Source: Vannielia litorea (GTDB taxonomy: Bacteria; Pseudomonadota; Alphaproteobacteria; Rhodobacterales; Rhodobacteraceae). Taken from it: DNA of 64,000 bases. This document shows positions 34,728-45,881 of the stretch, piece by piece. A program made the translations under genes and the position numbers. The notes beneath the pieces are model-generated. The model was given only the letters and a program-made list of their open reading frames with translations, did not search any database and was not told the origin of the DNA. The stretch is from contig NZ_FSRL01000001.1 of NCBI RefSeq assembly GCF_900142295.1, positions 310,001-374,000 on the forward strand, in the 5' to 3' direction. How positions within the stretch are numbered: position 1 is the stretch's first letter; the number at the start of each line of letters is the position of its first letter.

Positions 34728-37700
34728 TCAGTAGTCCCGCTCGAAGAAGATCCCGATCCCGGCGTTGCCGTCCGACGAGGTCGAGCCCTTCACGTTCACG
34801 TTGGGCCCGATCTGGAGGTTCAGGTTGAGCTCGGTGGTGCCGTCGCTCTCCACCTCCACGTCGGAGTAGAGGTTCTCGCTGATGTACTTGCCCGCGCGCA
34901 CGGAGGTCTCGCCGTCGTCGGTCTGGCTCACGTCGAGGTCGTCGAGCCCGAACTGGTCGCGCAGCCGGCCCATTATGCCCTCGCCGCCGCGCCCCGCCAG
35001 CGCGGCAACGGCCGAGGCAAGCTCCAGGGCCTGAAGCGGCGAGAGGGTGGTCAGGTCACGCCCGAAGATGAGCTGCGCAAGGATCTCGTCCTGCGGCAGG
35101 GTCGGCGCCGAGGTGAAGGAGATCTGCGGGTTGGAGGGCGAGCCCTCGAGGATGACCGAGATCGAGTAGCCGTTCTTCTCGGTGGTCGCCACCAGCCGCA
35201 GGTCGGCGTCAAACGAGCCGGTAAGGCGTGCCCTGCCCTCGGTCAGCTGAAACCGTTGGCTCAGGATGTCGAGCCGCCCGCGCACCAGCTCGAACGCGCC
35301 GATCGGGATGATGTTGGAGGTCGTGCCGGTCAGCCGCAACGAACCGCCGAGTTCGGCATCGAGCCCGCGGCCGCGAACGAACACCTGGTTCGGCGCGGCC
35401 AGCGTGATATCGAGCCCAAACCCGCCGCCGCTGCCGCCATTGCCCGATCCGCTGCCAGCTTCGTTCAGCCCGGCGCGATCCTGTGTCACCCGCACCGCCG
35501 TGCTCGCGCCGACATGGGTGATGGCGGGGATGTCGTGGATGCCGGTCATGCCGCTCGAGGGTATCCGGATCTCGGTCCGCCCCATCTCCAGCCGCCCTGT
35601 CACCACGGCACCGCCCGCGAGCGGCCCGGCCAGCGTGACCGCGCCGCTGACCGAGGTGTCATAGAGCTGCGGGTCGCGCAGGGCGAACCTCTGGAGCGTC
35701 ACTGTCAGATCGGCACTCTGCGGGGCGGTGAGGCCCACGGAGCCACTCACCGCAAGCCGCCCGCCCTCGCCGCCGGTTGCCCCGATATCGACACGTGCGG
35801 CCCCGCCCGCGAGGGTCACCGTGCCATTGATCCCTTCGAGCGAAACCCCCACCTCGGGCGCCACGGCGCGGGCGTTGGAGGTGGTCACGGTTCCGCTCAG
35901 GCTCTCCAGCGCCAGCGGCCCGTTCAGCTGCAGGTCGACCTGTGCCGCGCCATTCAGCCGCTGCGGCGAGATGAAGGCATTGGCCAGGCCCAGAGGCGCC
36001 TGCCCGGTGATCGAGAGGTTGCCCTGCCCGCCGGAGATCGTGCCGGAGATGGTGGCCTGGGTGTCACCCGGCCCGGTTGCGCGGATGTCGAGGCCGGTCG
36101 TCCCGTCCTGCGAGGTCACCGTGCCGCTGGCCGTGACTGGGCCTCCGAAATCGGGCGCGATGAGGCCCAGATCGGCCAGCCGCGCCTCCAGCGTCAGGGC
36201 ATTGGGCGTGCCGCTTGCCTCGATGTCGAGGTTCGGCCCGTCGAAACGGGCCTGATTGATTGTCAGCGGCGTATCCGCCGAGGCCCGGCTCACCTGTGCC
36301 GCATAGGTCGCGTTGCCCGCCGTCAGCCTGTCTGCGGTGGCGTTGCCGATGCCGAGGCCCTGGGCGCGGCCATCGAGCGCCAGGTCGAGCGCGCCGGTGG
36401 CCGGGTCGAAGAGCCCGGTTGCGGTGGCCTGCGTGGCGCCGTTCAGCGGCAGGCCGGCGAGGCTCGAAAACCGCGAGAGGGCAGGGGCGTCGAGCGCGAG
36501 GTCGTAGGTGATGGGGGCGCCCCCGAGCGGCTGGGCCAGCGTGACGGTGCCGGTGACCTCGGTTTGGTCGAGCCCGAGCGCGAGGTTGGTCACCCGCAGC
36601 GGCCCGTCGGCGGCATAGGCAATGTCGGCGCCCAGCCGCCCGGCGCCGCCGAGCACCGGATCGAGCCGTGCATCGCCGATGCCGAGCCCCTGCGTGGTGC
36701 CGTCGACCCGCAGGTCGGCGGTGCCGGTGTCGGGCCGGACAGTGCCCGTGGCCTTCACCGATGCGGCGCCCGTCAGAGGCAACCCGGCCAACCCGGCGAA
36801 GCGGCTGAGGGCAGGGGTGGCGAGCGTGGCGTCAAAGGTGATCGGGCCCTGGCCCGCCGGGGCGGCGAGCCGCGCGCTGCCGGTCAGGGTGGTCTCGCCC
36901 GAGATGAAGCGGATCTCGCTCAGGTCGAGGGGCCCGTCGGCGAGGTAGGAGAAGGCCGTCTCCAGCCCGGCGCTCTCGCCGACCGCCTGGGCCATCGCGG
37001 CATCCTCGGCAGAGATACCGTCACCCGAGAGGGCCAGCTCGCCCGCCATCGCCGCCAGCCCGCCGCCCTGGGCCTGAACCAGGCTGCCCGAGCCTTTCAG
37101 CGTGAAGGCCTGCGCGGCATAGCCCTCCGTCTCGAAATCGCGGAACACCGCGTCGGCGCGCCAGCGGCCCTCCTCGGCGCCATAGCCGATGTCGAGCGTG
37201 CCACCCGACAGGGTGAGCCCGGCGCCCACCGGCAGGATCACATCGCCGGTCTCCGATGAGAGCAGCGCGGCGATGGAGGCGGTTTGCAACTCGGTGCCGG
37301 CCAGCGCGACCCGCCCGCTCAGCCGGGCCGCGCCGCGGGCGGTTTCGCCGTCGAAGAGCGGGGCGATATCGGGCAGTTCGGCGGTGAAATCGAGCGCGCT
37401 GGCGGCGGTGGCCACCGTGCCATTGGCCGCGATCCGCGCGGCCTCGGTGCGGGCCTCGGCCTTGCGCAGCGTGATGCCGTTCTCGTTGCGCAGCACGCTG
37501 ACTTCGATCCGGCCATCGCCTGCGAGGAGACGGTCCACCACATCCTGCCCGATGGCGAGATCGGTCGTGGTGCCCTCCAGCCCGAGGTCGAACGCCCCCG
37601 AGAGCAGCGCCACGTTGCCCTTTATGCCCAGACCCGCGGCGCCCTCCAGATCGACACCCGCGAGCGGTGCGAAGCGGGCAAGGTCTTCTGCCTCCAGCCG

Positions 37701-39161
37701 CAGGTCGAGCGCCGTGCCGAGGTCGGTGTCGACCCCGTCGAGCGTGGCCTCTCCGGTCAGCCCGAAGTCGGCGCCGCGCAGAGCGAGGCCCGAAATGCGC
37801 AGCGGCTGGCCCTCGTCATAGGCCAGCGTGAACTGCCCGGCGATCGCCTCGCCCACCGCACGGGCCAGCGCCGTGTCGTCCGGCGCAAGGCCGCGCGCAT
37901 CGAGCGTGACATTGGCCGCGATGGCCCCGATCTCCTCGGCCTCGCCGGAGGTGATGCTGCCTTCGAGCCCGATGGTCATGGCCTCCGCCACGAAGCCCGT
38001 CGTCCGCACGCCCGTGGCCTCTGCATTGGCGGTGAATCCGCGCCCGTCTGCCTCGTCGTAGTCGAGCTGCAGGGTCGCCCGCGCAACCGAAGTCTCGCCG
38101 CCGCCGAAGGGCAGGACCACCGGCGCGCCCGCCGGGTCGGCCAGCGCGAGGCTCAGGTCCATCCGGCGCGGCCAGCCGGAGGGGGAGAACTGGAAATCGC
38201 CCTCGATGGTAGCGGTGCGTGCGCCCAGCGAAAGGCCGGAAAGCGAGAGCTGGCCCGCCGCATCCCGCTCGACCCGCGCCTGCAGGCTGATGTCGGGGCC
38301 GAAGAAGTCGCGCAGGTCGGGGGCGAAGAGCGGGGTCACGTCGCCCGAAAGGTCCACCGTCACCGTGAAGGGGGCGTCGGCCGCTTCGCTGGCGGCGAGC
38401 GAGATCGTGCCGCCGAGCCGCTCTTCATCGTCTGAGGTCACCGCCAGCCGAAGATCGAGATCGCTGATCGGCCCCTCGCCCTGAAGCGCCAGCGTGAGCG
38501 CCGGGCGGCCCGGGATGTTCAGCTTGTCCGCGGCAATGCCCGCCGGCCCCTCGCGCATGTCGAGGTTCACCGCGGCCTCCTCGGCAGCGGGATCGTAGCG
38601 GGCCACGAGGGTGATCGCGCCTTCCTTGCCGTCGAGCCGGTCAAGCGCGATGTCCACATTCGCGCCGCCATCGGCCAGACGGGCCTTGCCCGCCAGCCGC
38701 ATGACCGCATCTTGCCCGAGCAGCGCGGCCCCGATCTCGGCCCGATCGACCGCGAGCTTGGCGATGTCGATTGACACGGGCAGTTCGGGGATGGCGAAAG
38801 GCGTTGCTTCGGGGCTCGGCGCGTCGCTCGTCAGCGGGCCGCGCGGCAGCACAAGCCGCTCGGCGGAGAACTCGCTCACCTCCAGCCGCCCGCGGAGCAG
38901 CGCCGCGCGGTTCCAGTCGAGGACCACGCCTTCGATGGTCAGCCATGTGCCCTGGTCGTCGGCGATGGTGATCCGTTCGATGGTGGCCCGCGACGAGAGC
39001 GCGCCCTGGAACCCGTCGATCACCACCGCGCGGCCGGCATCCGAAAGCACGTCTTGCAGCAGGTTGGTCAGATAGCCTTTGTCGGCCTCTTCCGAGGCGC
39101 TCTCCTGCGCGGTTGCGGCGAGCGGGAAGAGCAGGAGCAAGGCGAGGAGAAACTTGCGCAT
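34728..39161 (-). CDS. tamB: Translocation and assembly module protein TamB
   Basis: A 1477-residue exported protein, signal peptide MRKFLLALLLLFPLAATAQ, followed by a very long series of beta strands typical of AsmA/TamB bridge proteins that span the periplasm and carry lipid or assist outer-membrane protein insertion. Repeated Gly/Asp/Thr-rich units such as LPLTGAASVKATGT and LPLNGATQATATGL (residues about 850-990) recur. The C-terminal about 350 residues are the DUF490/TamB domain (SNIIPIGAFELVRGRLDIL, LPQDEILAQLIFGRDL, GIGIFFERDY end). The ATG at 39161 is 1 bp after the tamA stop codon, so the two are coupled; a longer reading to 39359 overlaps tamA and is discarded. Confidence 0.93.
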   Translation of the reverse strand: MRKFLLALLLLFPLAATAQESASEEADKGYLTNLLQDVLSDAGRAVVIDGFQGALSSRATIERITIADDQGTWLTIEGVVLDWNRAALLRGRLEVSEFSAERLVLPRGPLTSDAPSPEATPFAIPELPVSIDIAKLAVDRAEIGAALLGQDAVMRLAGKARLADGGANVDIALDRLDGKEGAITLVARYDPAAEEAAVNLDMREGPAGIAADKLNIPGRPALTLALQGEGPISDLDLRLAVTSDDEERLGGTISLAASEAADAPFTVTVDLSGDVTPLFAPDLRDFFGPDISLQARVERDAAGQLSLSGLSLGARTATIEGDFQFSPSGWPRRMDLSLALADPAGAPVVLPFGGGETSVARATLQLDYDEADGRGFTANAEATGVRTTGFVAEAMTIGLEGSITSGEAEEIGAIAANVTLDARGLAPDDTALARAVGEAIAGQFTLAYDEGQPLRISGLALRGADFGLTGEATLDGVDTDLGTALDLRLEAEDLARFAPLAGVDLEGAAGLGIKGNVALLSGAFDLGLEGTTTDLAIGQDVVDRLLAGDGRIEVSVLRNENGITLRKAEARTEAARIAANGTVATAASALDFTAELPDIAPLFDGETARGAARLSGRVALAGTELQTASIAALLSSETGDVILPVGAGLTLSGGTLDIGYGAEEGRWRADAVFRDFETEGYAAQAFTLKGSGSLVQAQGGGLAAMAGELALSGDGISAEDAAMAQAVGESAGLETAFSYLADGPLDLSEIRFISGETTLTGSARLAAPAGQGPITFDATLATPALSRFAGLAGLPLTGAASVKATGTVRPDTGTADLRVDGTTQGLGIGDARLDPVLGGAGRLGADIAYAADGPLRVTNLALGLDQTEVTGTVTLAQPLGGAPITYDLALDAPALSRFSSLAGLPLNGATQATATGLFDPATGALDLALDGRAQGLGIGNATADRLTAGNATYAAQVSRASADTPLTINQARFDGPNLDIEASGTPNALTLEARLADLGLIAPDFGGPVTASGTVTSQDGTTGLDIRATGPGDTQATISGTISGGQGNLSITGQAPLGLANAFISPQRLNGAAQVDLQLNGPLALESLSGTVTTSNARAVAPEVGVSLEGINGTVTLAGGAARVDIGATGGEGGRLAVSGSVGLTAPQSADLTVTLQRFALRDPQLYDTSVSGAVTLAGPLAGGAVVTGRLEMGRTEIRIPSSGMTGIHDIPAITHVGASTAVRVTQDRAGLNEAGSGSGNGGSGGGFGLDITLAAPNQVFVRGRGLDAELGGSLRLTGTTSNIIPIGAFELVRGRLDILSQRFQLTEGRARLTGSFDADLRLVATTEKNGYSISVILEGSPSNPQISFTSAPTLPQDEILAQLIFGRDLTTLSPLQALELASAVAALAGRGGEGIMGRLRDQFGLDDLDVSQTDDGETSVRAGKYISENLYSDVEVESDGTTELNLNLQIGPNVNVKGSTSSDGNAGIGIFFERDY

Positions 39162-39162
39162 G

Positions 39163-40965
39163 TCAGAAGGCCTGCCCGATGCCGATGTAGAGTTCAACGC
39201 CGTCGCCGGTATCGCCCCCCACGGGGGTGGCCACGTCGAGCCGGATCGGGCCGAGGCCGGTCTGGTAGCGGATGCCGATGCCCGCGCCCGCATGGCTCTC
39301 GCCATCGCTGCCGGGCATGCTCTCGGCGCCCACGAGCCCGAAATCATAGAAGCCCACAAGCTGGATCTTCTCGCTCACCTGACCGCGCAGCTCGACCGAG
39401 GCCCCGACGAAGGAGGCGCCGCCGATCTCTTCGCCGGCGGGCAGGGTCACCCCAAGCGACTGGTAGGGCTGGCCGCGCACCGTGCCGCCGCCCCCGGAGT
39501 AGAACAGGTAGTCGGGCACCGTCTCGGCCACATCCGTGCCCATCACGGAGCCGACCTGGAGCCGCCCCGCGAGGGTGATCTTCTCGGCCTCGCCGAAGCT
39601 GCGATAGCCACGTGCATCGGCATAGAGCCGCGCCCCGGCGCCGGACCCGTCGACCCCGACGAAGGGCGTGAGATCGACGTTGAGGTAGTAGCCGTTCTTC
39701 GGGTCGAGGTCGTTGTCGCGCCGGTCCAGGGTGCCGCTGAAGGGCAGGGTGAGCAGGGTAAAATCGCGAATGCCGATATCGTCCTCGGTGTGCGAATAAA
39801 GCAGGCCGAGCCCGGCCTGAAACTTGTATTCCTCGTTGACGATCCGGGTCACGCCGCCCTCGATTTCGAAGCTGTCGCTGAGATAGAGCGGCTCGTCCTC
39901 GTGCTCGAGCGCGGCACGGATGTAGAGGTCGGTATCGGGGTTGAAGGTGCCCGGCCGGCCGTAGAGCACGCTCAGGCGGTAATCCACGCCGTTGTCGCCA
40001 CCCAGGCCGATGTTGCTGATTTCGCCGTCGAACCGCAGCCGTTCGGCCCCGCCGAGCAGGTTGCGGTGCAGCCAGAAGGCCGAGAGGGTGGCGCCCTCCA
40101 GCGTGGTCAGCTCCGCCCCCACGCCGAGGCGCCGCCGCTTGGCCTCGACCAGTTCCGCGTTGATGTCGAGCGTGCCGTCCCGATTGGCGACCAGCGCCTC
40201 GGTGAGCGCCACGGAGCGGAAGGCCCCGGTGCGCTGGAGCCGTGTCGAGGCCTTGTCGACCTCGTCGGGGTGAAAGGTCTCGCCCCGCGGCAGCCCCGCG
40301 ATCTCGATGATACGGTCGGTCCGGACCCTCTGGTTGCCGCGGGGGATCAGGTTGCCGAAGCGCAGCTTGCGCCCCGGGTTCAGCCCGATGCCCACGTCGA
40401 TCTGCCGGGCCGGATGGGTCGCGGTGATGCGCTGGCCGGTGACTTCGGTCTTGGCAAAGCCGAGCTCGCGCCAGCGCTCGATGGCCGCCGTGCCGGCCTC
40501 CTCGATCACGGGCACCCTGGCCGTCGCGCCCCGCCGAAAGCCCTCGGGCAGGGCGGTGCGGGGGGCCAGCGGGGCGATCTCGGTGCGACCGAAGCGGAAG
40601 AGCGGGCCGGGATCCACGATCACGTCGATCCGCCCGACCTGCGTCGGCACCGCGAAGGGCGACATCTCCGCCGCCTCCCGCCCGTCGAGCCGGATCGACA
40701 CAACCGGACCGTAATAACCCTCGGCATAGAGCGCGGCGAGGATGCGGCGATAATCTGCCTGCGCGGCCGCGATCAGGCCCTGCGGCTCGGTCTCCCCTTC
40801 AACAAGCAGTGATCGGGTGGAGAGAACCGCGATGATCTCGTCTCGCAGGTCGCTGTTTCCGCCCTTCACCGAGAGCCCCAGGCGAGGGTCGGCGACGGCG
40901 CTCAGACCGCTGGAAAGTAACAGGAAAGCCGCAGAAGCGACCTTCAGGATACGGGGGAATTTCAC
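39163..40965 (-). CDS. tamA: Translocation and assembly module protein TamA (Omp85 family)
   Basis: A 600-residue outer-membrane protein. Residues 1-25 form a signal peptide. Residues about 30-270 hold POTRA domains (GRIDVIVDPGPLFRFG, TRLQRTGAFRSVALT). Residues about 275-600 form the Omp85 beta-barrel with RLGVGAELTTLEG, DYLFYSGGGGTVRGQPYQSLG (the RGxxY/VRGY motif of loop 6) and a C-terminal strand ending VELYIGIGQAF with terminal Phe. With TamB it forms the TAM complex. It is upstream of tamB with only one base between stop and start. Confidence 0.94.
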   Translation of the reverse strand: MKFPRILKVASAAFLLLSSGLSAVADPRLGLSVKGGNSDLRDEIIAVLSTRSLLVEGETEPQGLIAAAQADYRRILAALYAEGYYGPVVSIRLDGREAAEMSPFAVPTQVGRIDVIVDPGPLFRFGRTEIAPLAPRTALPEGFRRGATARVPVIEEAGTAAIERWRELGFAKTEVTGQRITATHPARQIDVGIGLNPGRKLRFGNLIPRGNQRVRTDRIIEIAGLPRGETFHPDEVDKASTRLQRTGAFRSVALTEALVANRDGTLDINAELVEAKRRRLGVGAELTTLEGATLSAFWLHRNLLGGAERLRFDGEISNIGLGGDNGVDYRLSVLYGRPGTFNPDTDLYIRAALEHEDEPLYLSDSFEIEGGVTRIVNEEYKFQAGLGLLYSHTEDDIGIRDFTLLTLPFSGTLDRRDNDLDPKNGYYLNVDLTPFVGVDGSGAGARLYADARGYRSFGEAEKITLAGRLQVGSVMGTDVAETVPDYLFYSGGGGTVRGQPYQSLGVTLPAGEEIGGASFVGASVELRGQVSEKIQLVGFYDFGLVGAESMPGSDGESHAGAGIGIRYQTGLGPIRLDVATPVGGDTGDGVELYIGIGQAF

Positions 40966-41105
40966 TGTGGTTCGCGCTCCTTCGGCCTCGCGCGGAGTCT
41001 AGGCGAAACCCCGGGGACTGCAACCAACTGCGACATCCTGCATCACGGTTTCGGGCCGCCCAGGGGGCGGGGGCCAGGGCCGTCCCGGCAGCCGGCGTTC
41101 CGGCC

Positions 41106-42728
41106 TCAGGCCAAGGGGCCGAGGCGCGCCAGAAGGGCCCCCGTTTCGGCGGCGGGCACGGCACCGGCGACCCGCCCGCGAGGCCCTGCGAGCCGGGTGG
41201 CCGCGAAGGCCTCGGCCACCGGGGCAGGGGCGGTGCGCAGCAGGATCGAAGCGGTGAGCAGGAGCGCCGTGCGCTCGGCAAACCACCGTGCCTCCGCCTC
41301 CTCGGGCAGTGCCGGCCAGCGGGCGATGTGCTCTGCGAGGGCCGCGTCAAAGGCAGCCGATCCGCCCCTGGCCGCCGCCAGCTCCTCCCGCAGCACTTCA
41401 CCGGCCAGGGGTTCGCGGGCGAGGCTGCGCAGGATGTCGAGGCAGATCACGTTTCCCGACCCCTCCCAGATCCCGTTCAGCGGCGCCTCGCGGTAGAGCA
41501 GGGGCAGGGCGGCATCTTCCACGTAGCCCATGCCGCCCAGCACCTCCATCGCCTCCACGCAGACCAGGGGGCAGAGCTTGTTGGCGAGGAACTTGGCCAG
41601 CGCCACGCCGATCCGGGCGAAGGCGCGGCGCTCGGGGGCGCGGCCGTCAAACGCGGCGGCCACGTGCATCCCCAATGCGGTGCAGCCCTGCCAGTCCAGC
41701 ACCAGGTCGGCCAGCACGGCGCGCATCAGCGGCGCGTCGATCAGCCTGCGCTGAAAGGCGGTGCGATGGACGACCCAGTGATGCGCCTCCGCCAGCGCCG
41801 CCCGCATCAGCCCGGCAGGCGCCATGGCCGTGTCGAGCCGCGTGTGGTGGACCATCTCGATGATCGTCCGAACGCCCGCGCCCTCCTCGCCCAGGATCTG
41901 CGCAAAGGCGCCCTCGTATTCGATCTCCGCGGAGGCATTGGAGCGGTTGCCGAGCTTGTCCTTGAGCCGCATCAGCCGGATGCCGTTGCGCTCTCCCTCG
42001 AGCCAGCGCGGCACCAGAAAGCAGGTCAGCCCCGCTCCGGTCTGTGCCAGCGTCAGGAACCCGTCCGACATCGGCGCCGAGCAGAACCACTTGTGCCCGT
42101 AGAGCCGCCAGCCGTCGCCGTCCCTGACGGCGCGCGTCGCGTTGGCCCGCACGTCCGAACCGCCCTGCTTCTCGGTCATGGCCATGCCGAGCGTGGCGCC
42201 GCGCTTGCGGGCGAGGGGCGCAACCGAAGGGTCATAGTGCCGAGACACCAGCTTCGGCCCCCAGAGCTTGGCCACCTCGGGCGCGGCGGCGAGCGCGGGC
42301 GTCGCGGCATAGCTCATGGTCAGCGGGCAGCAGTGCCCCGGCTCCGCCTGGCTGGCGAGGTAGACCATCGCGGCATGGGTCGCGTGCCCGCCCGGCTTGC
42401 CTTCCCAGGCCACGGCGGCATAGCCCGCGGCCGCGCTTGCCTGCATGATCTGGTGATAGGCCGGATGAAACCGCACCTCGTCGAGCCGCCGCCCGCCCGC
42501 ATCGAAGAGCACCAGCTCCGGCGGGTGCCGGTTGGCCTCCCGGCCCGCCATGCGCATCTCTGCCCGGCCCATCTGGGCGCCATAACCCGCCAGACCCTCG
42601 GCCTGGCCGCCCGATGCCGCCGCGGCCTCGCGCAGCACCGGGTCACCGTCCCACAGGTCCAGGTCGCCGCGCGCCGGGGGCTGGTTTGTCACCTCGTGGT
42701 GCGGAAGGTCTGAGCGGGGAGGCAGCAT
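41106..42728 (-). CDS. Acyl-CoA dehydrogenase, AidB-like
   Basis: A 540-residue flavoprotein of the AidB branch, longer than ordinary acyl-CoA dehydrogenases (about 390). The N-terminal DLDLWDGDPVLREAAAA and HPPELVLFDAGGRRLDEVRFHPAYH are AidB hallmarks. The FAD site is GMAMTEKQGGSDVRANAT and the C-terminal YREAPLNGIWEGSGNVICLD includes the catalytic Glu in IWEGSGN. E. coli AidB has weak isovaleryl-CoA dehydrogenase activity and binds DNA in the alkylation response; here no ada or alk genes are nearby, so a catabolic role is equally possible. It is a single gene ending 140 bp before tamA. Confidence 0.88.
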   Translation of the reverse strand: MLPPRSDLPHHEVTNQPPARGDLDLWDGDPVLREAAAASGGQAEGLAGYGAQMGRAEMRMAGREANRHPPELVLFDAGGRRLDEVRFHPAYHQIMQASAAAGYAAVAWEGKPGGHATHAAMVYLASQAEPGHCCPLTMSYAATPALAAAPEVAKLWGPKLVSRHYDPSVAPLARKRGATLGMAMTEKQGGSDVRANATRAVRDGDGWRLYGHKWFCSAPMSDGFLTLAQTGAGLTCFLVPRWLEGERNGIRLMRLKDKLGNRSNASAEIEYEGAFAQILGEEGAGVRTIIEMVHHTRLDTAMAPAGLMRAALAEAHHWVVHRTAFQRRLIDAPLMRAVLADLVLDWQGCTALGMHVAAAFDGRAPERRAFARIGVALAKFLANKLCPLVCVEAMEVLGGMGYVEDAALPLLYREAPLNGIWEGSGNVICLDILRSLAREPLAGEVLREELAAARGGSAAFDAALAEHIARWPALPEEAEARWFAERTALLLTASILLRTAPAPVAEAFAATRLAGPRGRVAGAVPAAETGALLARLGPLA

Positions 42729-42760
42729 GGGAGCATCCTACGCCCCGCCGCCCGCCCCGG

Positions 42761-44419
42761 CTAGCGTTGCGCGGTCTGCCACTCCGGGTGCACCCAGGGC
42801 TGCATGTTGACCGGGGGCAGGGGGCTGCGGCCGAGAATGTGATCGGCGGCCTTTTCGCCCACCATGATCGACGGCGCATTGAGGTTGCCGTTGGTGATGC
42901 GCGGGAAGATCGAGCTGTCGGCCAGCCGCAGCCCGTCGACCCCGATCACCCGGCACTCCGGGTCCACCACCGAACGCGGGTCGTCGGCGCGGCCCATCCG
43001 CGCGGTGCCACAGGGGTGATAGGCGCTCTCGGCATGCTCGCGGATCACCGCGTCCAGCGCCTCGTCGCTCTGCGCGGCGTCGCCCGGCTGGATCTCGTGC
43101 TTCACATAGGGCCTGAAAGCCTCCTGCCGGAACAGCTCGCGCGTGAGCCGGATGCAGCGGCGGAAGTCGATCCAGTCCTGCTCCTCGCTCATGTAGTTGA
43201 AGAAGATCCGCGGCGCCTCGGCCGGGTCGGCGGACTTCAGCGTGATCTCCCCGCGCGCGGGCGAGCGCATCGGGCCGACGTGGGCCTGAAAGCCGTGCCC
43301 CTCCGGTGCGGCCTGCCCGTCGTAGCGCACCGCGATGGGCAGGAAATGGAACTGGATGTCCGGGTAGTCCACCCCCGCGTCCGACCGGATGAAGCCCGCG
43401 CTCTCGAATTGGTTCGAGGCGCCCGGCCCGGAACGGGTGAAGAGCCAGCGCGCGCCCACATAGGCCTTTCCGAGCAGGTTCCAGTAGCGGTAGAGGCTGA
43501 CCGGCTGGGCCGAGGCATATTGCACGTAGAGCTCCAGGTGATCCTGAAGGTTCTGCCCCACGCCCGCGCGGTCGGCGACCACCGGGATGCCATGCTCGGC
43601 CAGGTGCGCCGCCGGGCCGATGCCCGAGAGCATCAGCAGCTTGGGGGAGTTTATCGAGCTTGCCGCAAGGATCACCTCGGCCTCCGCCCGGATCACCTCG
43701 ACCTTGCCGCCGCGCTCCACCTCGACGCCCACGGCGCGACCCTGCTCGATCACCACACGGCGGGCAAAGGCGCGGACCAGCTCGCAGTTGGGCTGCTTGA
43801 GCGCGGGCTTGAGATAGGCCTTGGCGGCCGACCAGCGTTCGCCGCGCCAGACCGTCATGTCATAGGGGCCGAAGCCCTCCTGCTGCGCGCCGTTGTAGTC
43901 GTCGGTGCGCGGGTAGCCCGCCTGCACGCCGGCCTCCACGAAGGCCTTCACCAGCGGGTTCATCCGCGCCCCGCGGGTCACGTGGAGCGGCCCATCGGTG
44001 CCCCGCCACGCCGGATCGCCGCCATGGCCGCCGTCGTGCCAGTGCTCCATCCGCTTGAAATAGGGCAGCACGTCGGCGTAGCCCCAGCCCTCGGCCCCCT
44101 CGTCGCGCCAGTGATCGAAGTCTCGGGCATGGCCGCGCACGTAGATCATCCCGTTGATCGAGGACGACCCGCCGATCACCTTGCCGCGCGGCGTGGCCAT
44201 CCGGCGGCCCCCCAGGTGCGGCTCGGGCTCGCTGCGGAAGCCCCAGTCGTAGCGTCTCATGTTCATCGGGTAGCTGAGCGCGCCCGGCATGTTGATGAAC
44301 GGCCCCCAGTCGGAGCCGCCATGCTCGATCACCAGAACGCGCCGCCCCGCCTGCGAGAGCCGCGCCGCCATGGCGCATCCGGCGCTGCCTGCGCCGACGA
44401 TGACGTATTCGGCCTGCAT
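42761..44419 (-). CDS. betA: Choline dehydrogenase
   Basis: A 552-residue GMC-type FAD oxidoreductase that converts choline to betaine aldehyde at the membrane. The ATG at 44419 starts [21 protein letters not shown], the FAD-binding motif, and gives the usual BetA length. Other blocks are [21 protein letters not shown] (GMC signature), [16 protein letters not shown] and the catalytic His in [13 protein letters not shown], with [19 protein letters not shown] near the end. The start overlaps the betB stop codon (TGATG), so betA is the last gene of betI-betC-betB-betA. Longer readings to 44578 run into betB. Confidence 0.95.
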   Translation of the reverse strand: MQAEYVIVGAGSAGCAMAARLSQAGRRVLVIEHGGSDWGPFINMPGALSYPMNMRRYDWGFRSEPEPHLGGRRMATPRGKVIGGSSSINGMIYVRGHARDFDHWRDEGAEGWGYADVLPYFKRMEHWHDGGHGGDPAWRGTDGPLHVTRGARMNPLVKAFVEAGVQAGYPRTDDYNGAQQEGFGPYDMTVWRGERWSAAKAYLKPALKQPNCELVRAFARRVVIEQGRAVGVEVERGGKVEVIRAEAEVILAASSINSPKLLMLSGIGPAAHLAEHGIPVVADRAGVGQNLQDHLELYVQYASAQPVSLYRYWNLLGKAYVGARWLFTRSGPGASNQFESAGFIRSDAGVDYPDIQFHFLPIAVRYDGQAAPEGHGFQAHVGPMRSPARGEITLKSADPAEAPRIFFNYMSEEQDWIDFRRCIRLTRELFRQEAFRPYVKHEIQPGDAAQSDEALDAVIREHAESAYHPCGTARMGRADDPRSVVDPECRVIGVDGLRLADSSIFPRITNGNLNAPSIMVGEKAADHILGRSPLPPVNMQPWVHPEWQTAQR

Positions 44420-45876
44420 CAGTAGGGCGCCTCGACATCGCCCATGCGGACATAGACCGATTTCAGCTGCGAGTAATGCTCGATCGCGGCCTTGGAGTTC
44501 TCGCGCCCCACGCCGGAGGCCTTCACCCCGCCGAACGGCGCCTCGACCGGCGCGTCGTTGTAGGAGTTGATGAAGCACGACCCGGCCCTGAGCTTGCCGA
44601 TCACCCGATGCCCGCGCGAGAGATCGCGGGTGAACACGCCCGCCGAGAGGCCGAAGGCAGTGTCGTTGGCCCGCGCGATCACCTCGTCCTCGGTCTCGAA
44701 ATCGAGCACCGCCATAACGGGCCCGAAAATCTCCTCCATCGCGATGGTCATGCCATCGGTGACGTCGGCAAAGACCGTCGGCTCGAGGTAGAACCCCTCG
44801 CGTTCAAGCCGCTTGCCGCCGGCCACCAGCCGCGCGCCCTCGGCAATGCCCTTCTCGATGTAGCGCTGCACGATCTCCATCTGCCGCTGGCTCACCATCG
44901 GGCCGAAATTCGTGGCCTCGTCCATCGGGTCCCCGATCACGGCACTTTTTACCCGTTCGGCGAGCCGGGCGAGAAACGCCTCCTTGATGCCCCGCTGCAC
45001 GAAGACCCGCGTGCCGTTGGAGCAGACCTGGCCGGACGAATAGAAATTGCCGTTGATCGCCCCGCTCACCGCGTTCTCCAGGTCGGCATCGTCGAAGACC
45101 ACCAGGGGCGACTTGCCGCCAAGCTCCATCGTCACATGCTTCATCTCGGCGGCTGCGGCGGCATAGACCTTGCGGCCCGTCGGCACCGATCCGGTGAGCG
45201 ACACCTTGGCCACGCGCGGATCGGTCACCAGAAGGCTGCCCACCTCGCCCATGCCCTGCACCACGTTGAACACGCCCGCTGGCGCGCCCGCCTCTGTCAG
45301 GATCTCGGCGACCTTGAGGGCGCAGAGCGGCGTGGTCTCGGATGGCTTGAAGACCATCGCATTGCCGCAGGCCAGCGCCGGTGCGCCCTTCCAGCACGAG
45401 ATCTGGGTCGGGTAATTCCAGGCCCCGATGCCCACGCAAACCCCGAGCGGCTCGCGCCGGGTGTAAACCCAATCCTCGCCCAGCTGGATGTGCTCGCCGG
45501 TCAGGCTCGCCGCCAGCCCGCCGAAATACTCCAGCGCATCGGCGGCACTCGTCGCATCGGCCACCAGCGTTTCCTGCAAGGGCTTGCCGGTGTCCCAGGT
45601 TTCCAGCTCCGAGAGCGCGCGGTTGCGCTCCCGCATGATCCGTGCGGCGTCGGTCAGCACCCGCCCGCGCGCGCGGCCGGTCATCTCGGCCCAGAGCGTC
45701 TGGGCCTCCACGGCGGCCGAGAGCGCCGCCTCCACCACGGCGGGCGTGGCGGCATGGACGCGGGCGATCTCTGCCCCCGTCGCCGGGTAGATCACCGGGA
45801 TCGCCGCACCCGCGGAATCCTCGAGGTAGGCGCCGTTCACGTAGTGGCTGGCAGTCGGTTGTGTCTCGTAGCTCAT
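44419..45876 (-). CDS. betB: Betaine aldehyde dehydrogenase
   Basis: A 485-residue NAD-dependent aldehyde dehydrogenase that oxidises betaine aldehyde to glycine betaine. The ATG at 45876 starts [40 protein letters not shown] is typical of BetB; the catalytic Glu is in [15 protein letters not shown] and the catalytic Cys in [27 protein letters not shown] and [16 protein letters not shown] complete the family pattern. The gene lies 5 bp after betC and overlaps betA by 1-4 bp, so the three enzymes are co-translated. Confidence 0.96.
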   Translation of the reverse strand: MSYETQPTASHYVNGAYLEDSAGAAIPVIYPATGAEIARVHAATPAVVEAALSAAVEAQTLWAEMTGRARGRVLTDAARIMRERNRALSELETWDTGKPLQETLVADATSAADALEYFGGLAASLTGEHIQLGEDWVYTRREPLGVCVGIGAWNYPTQISCWKGAPALACGNAMVFKPSETTPLCALKVAEILTEAGAPAGVFNVVQGMGEVGSLLVTDPRVAKVSLTGSVPTGRKVYAAAAAEMKHVTMELGGKSPLVVFDDADLENAVSGAINGNFYSSGQVCSNGTRVFVQRGIKEAFLARLAERVKSAVIGDPMDEATNFGPMVSQRQMEIVQRYIEKGIAEGARLVAGGKRLEREGFYLEPTVFADVTDGMTIAMEEIFGPVMAVLDFETEDEVIARANDTAFGLSAGVFTRDLSRGHRVIGKLRAGSCFINSYNDAPVEAPFGGVKASGVGRENSKAAIEHYSQLKSVYVRMGDVEAPY

Positions 45877-45881
45877 CGCTC

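Noticed and set aside
35256..37259. A 667-codon plus-strand frame inside tamB
   Set aside because: Shadow of the long repetitive tamB gene; no domain, no start signal.
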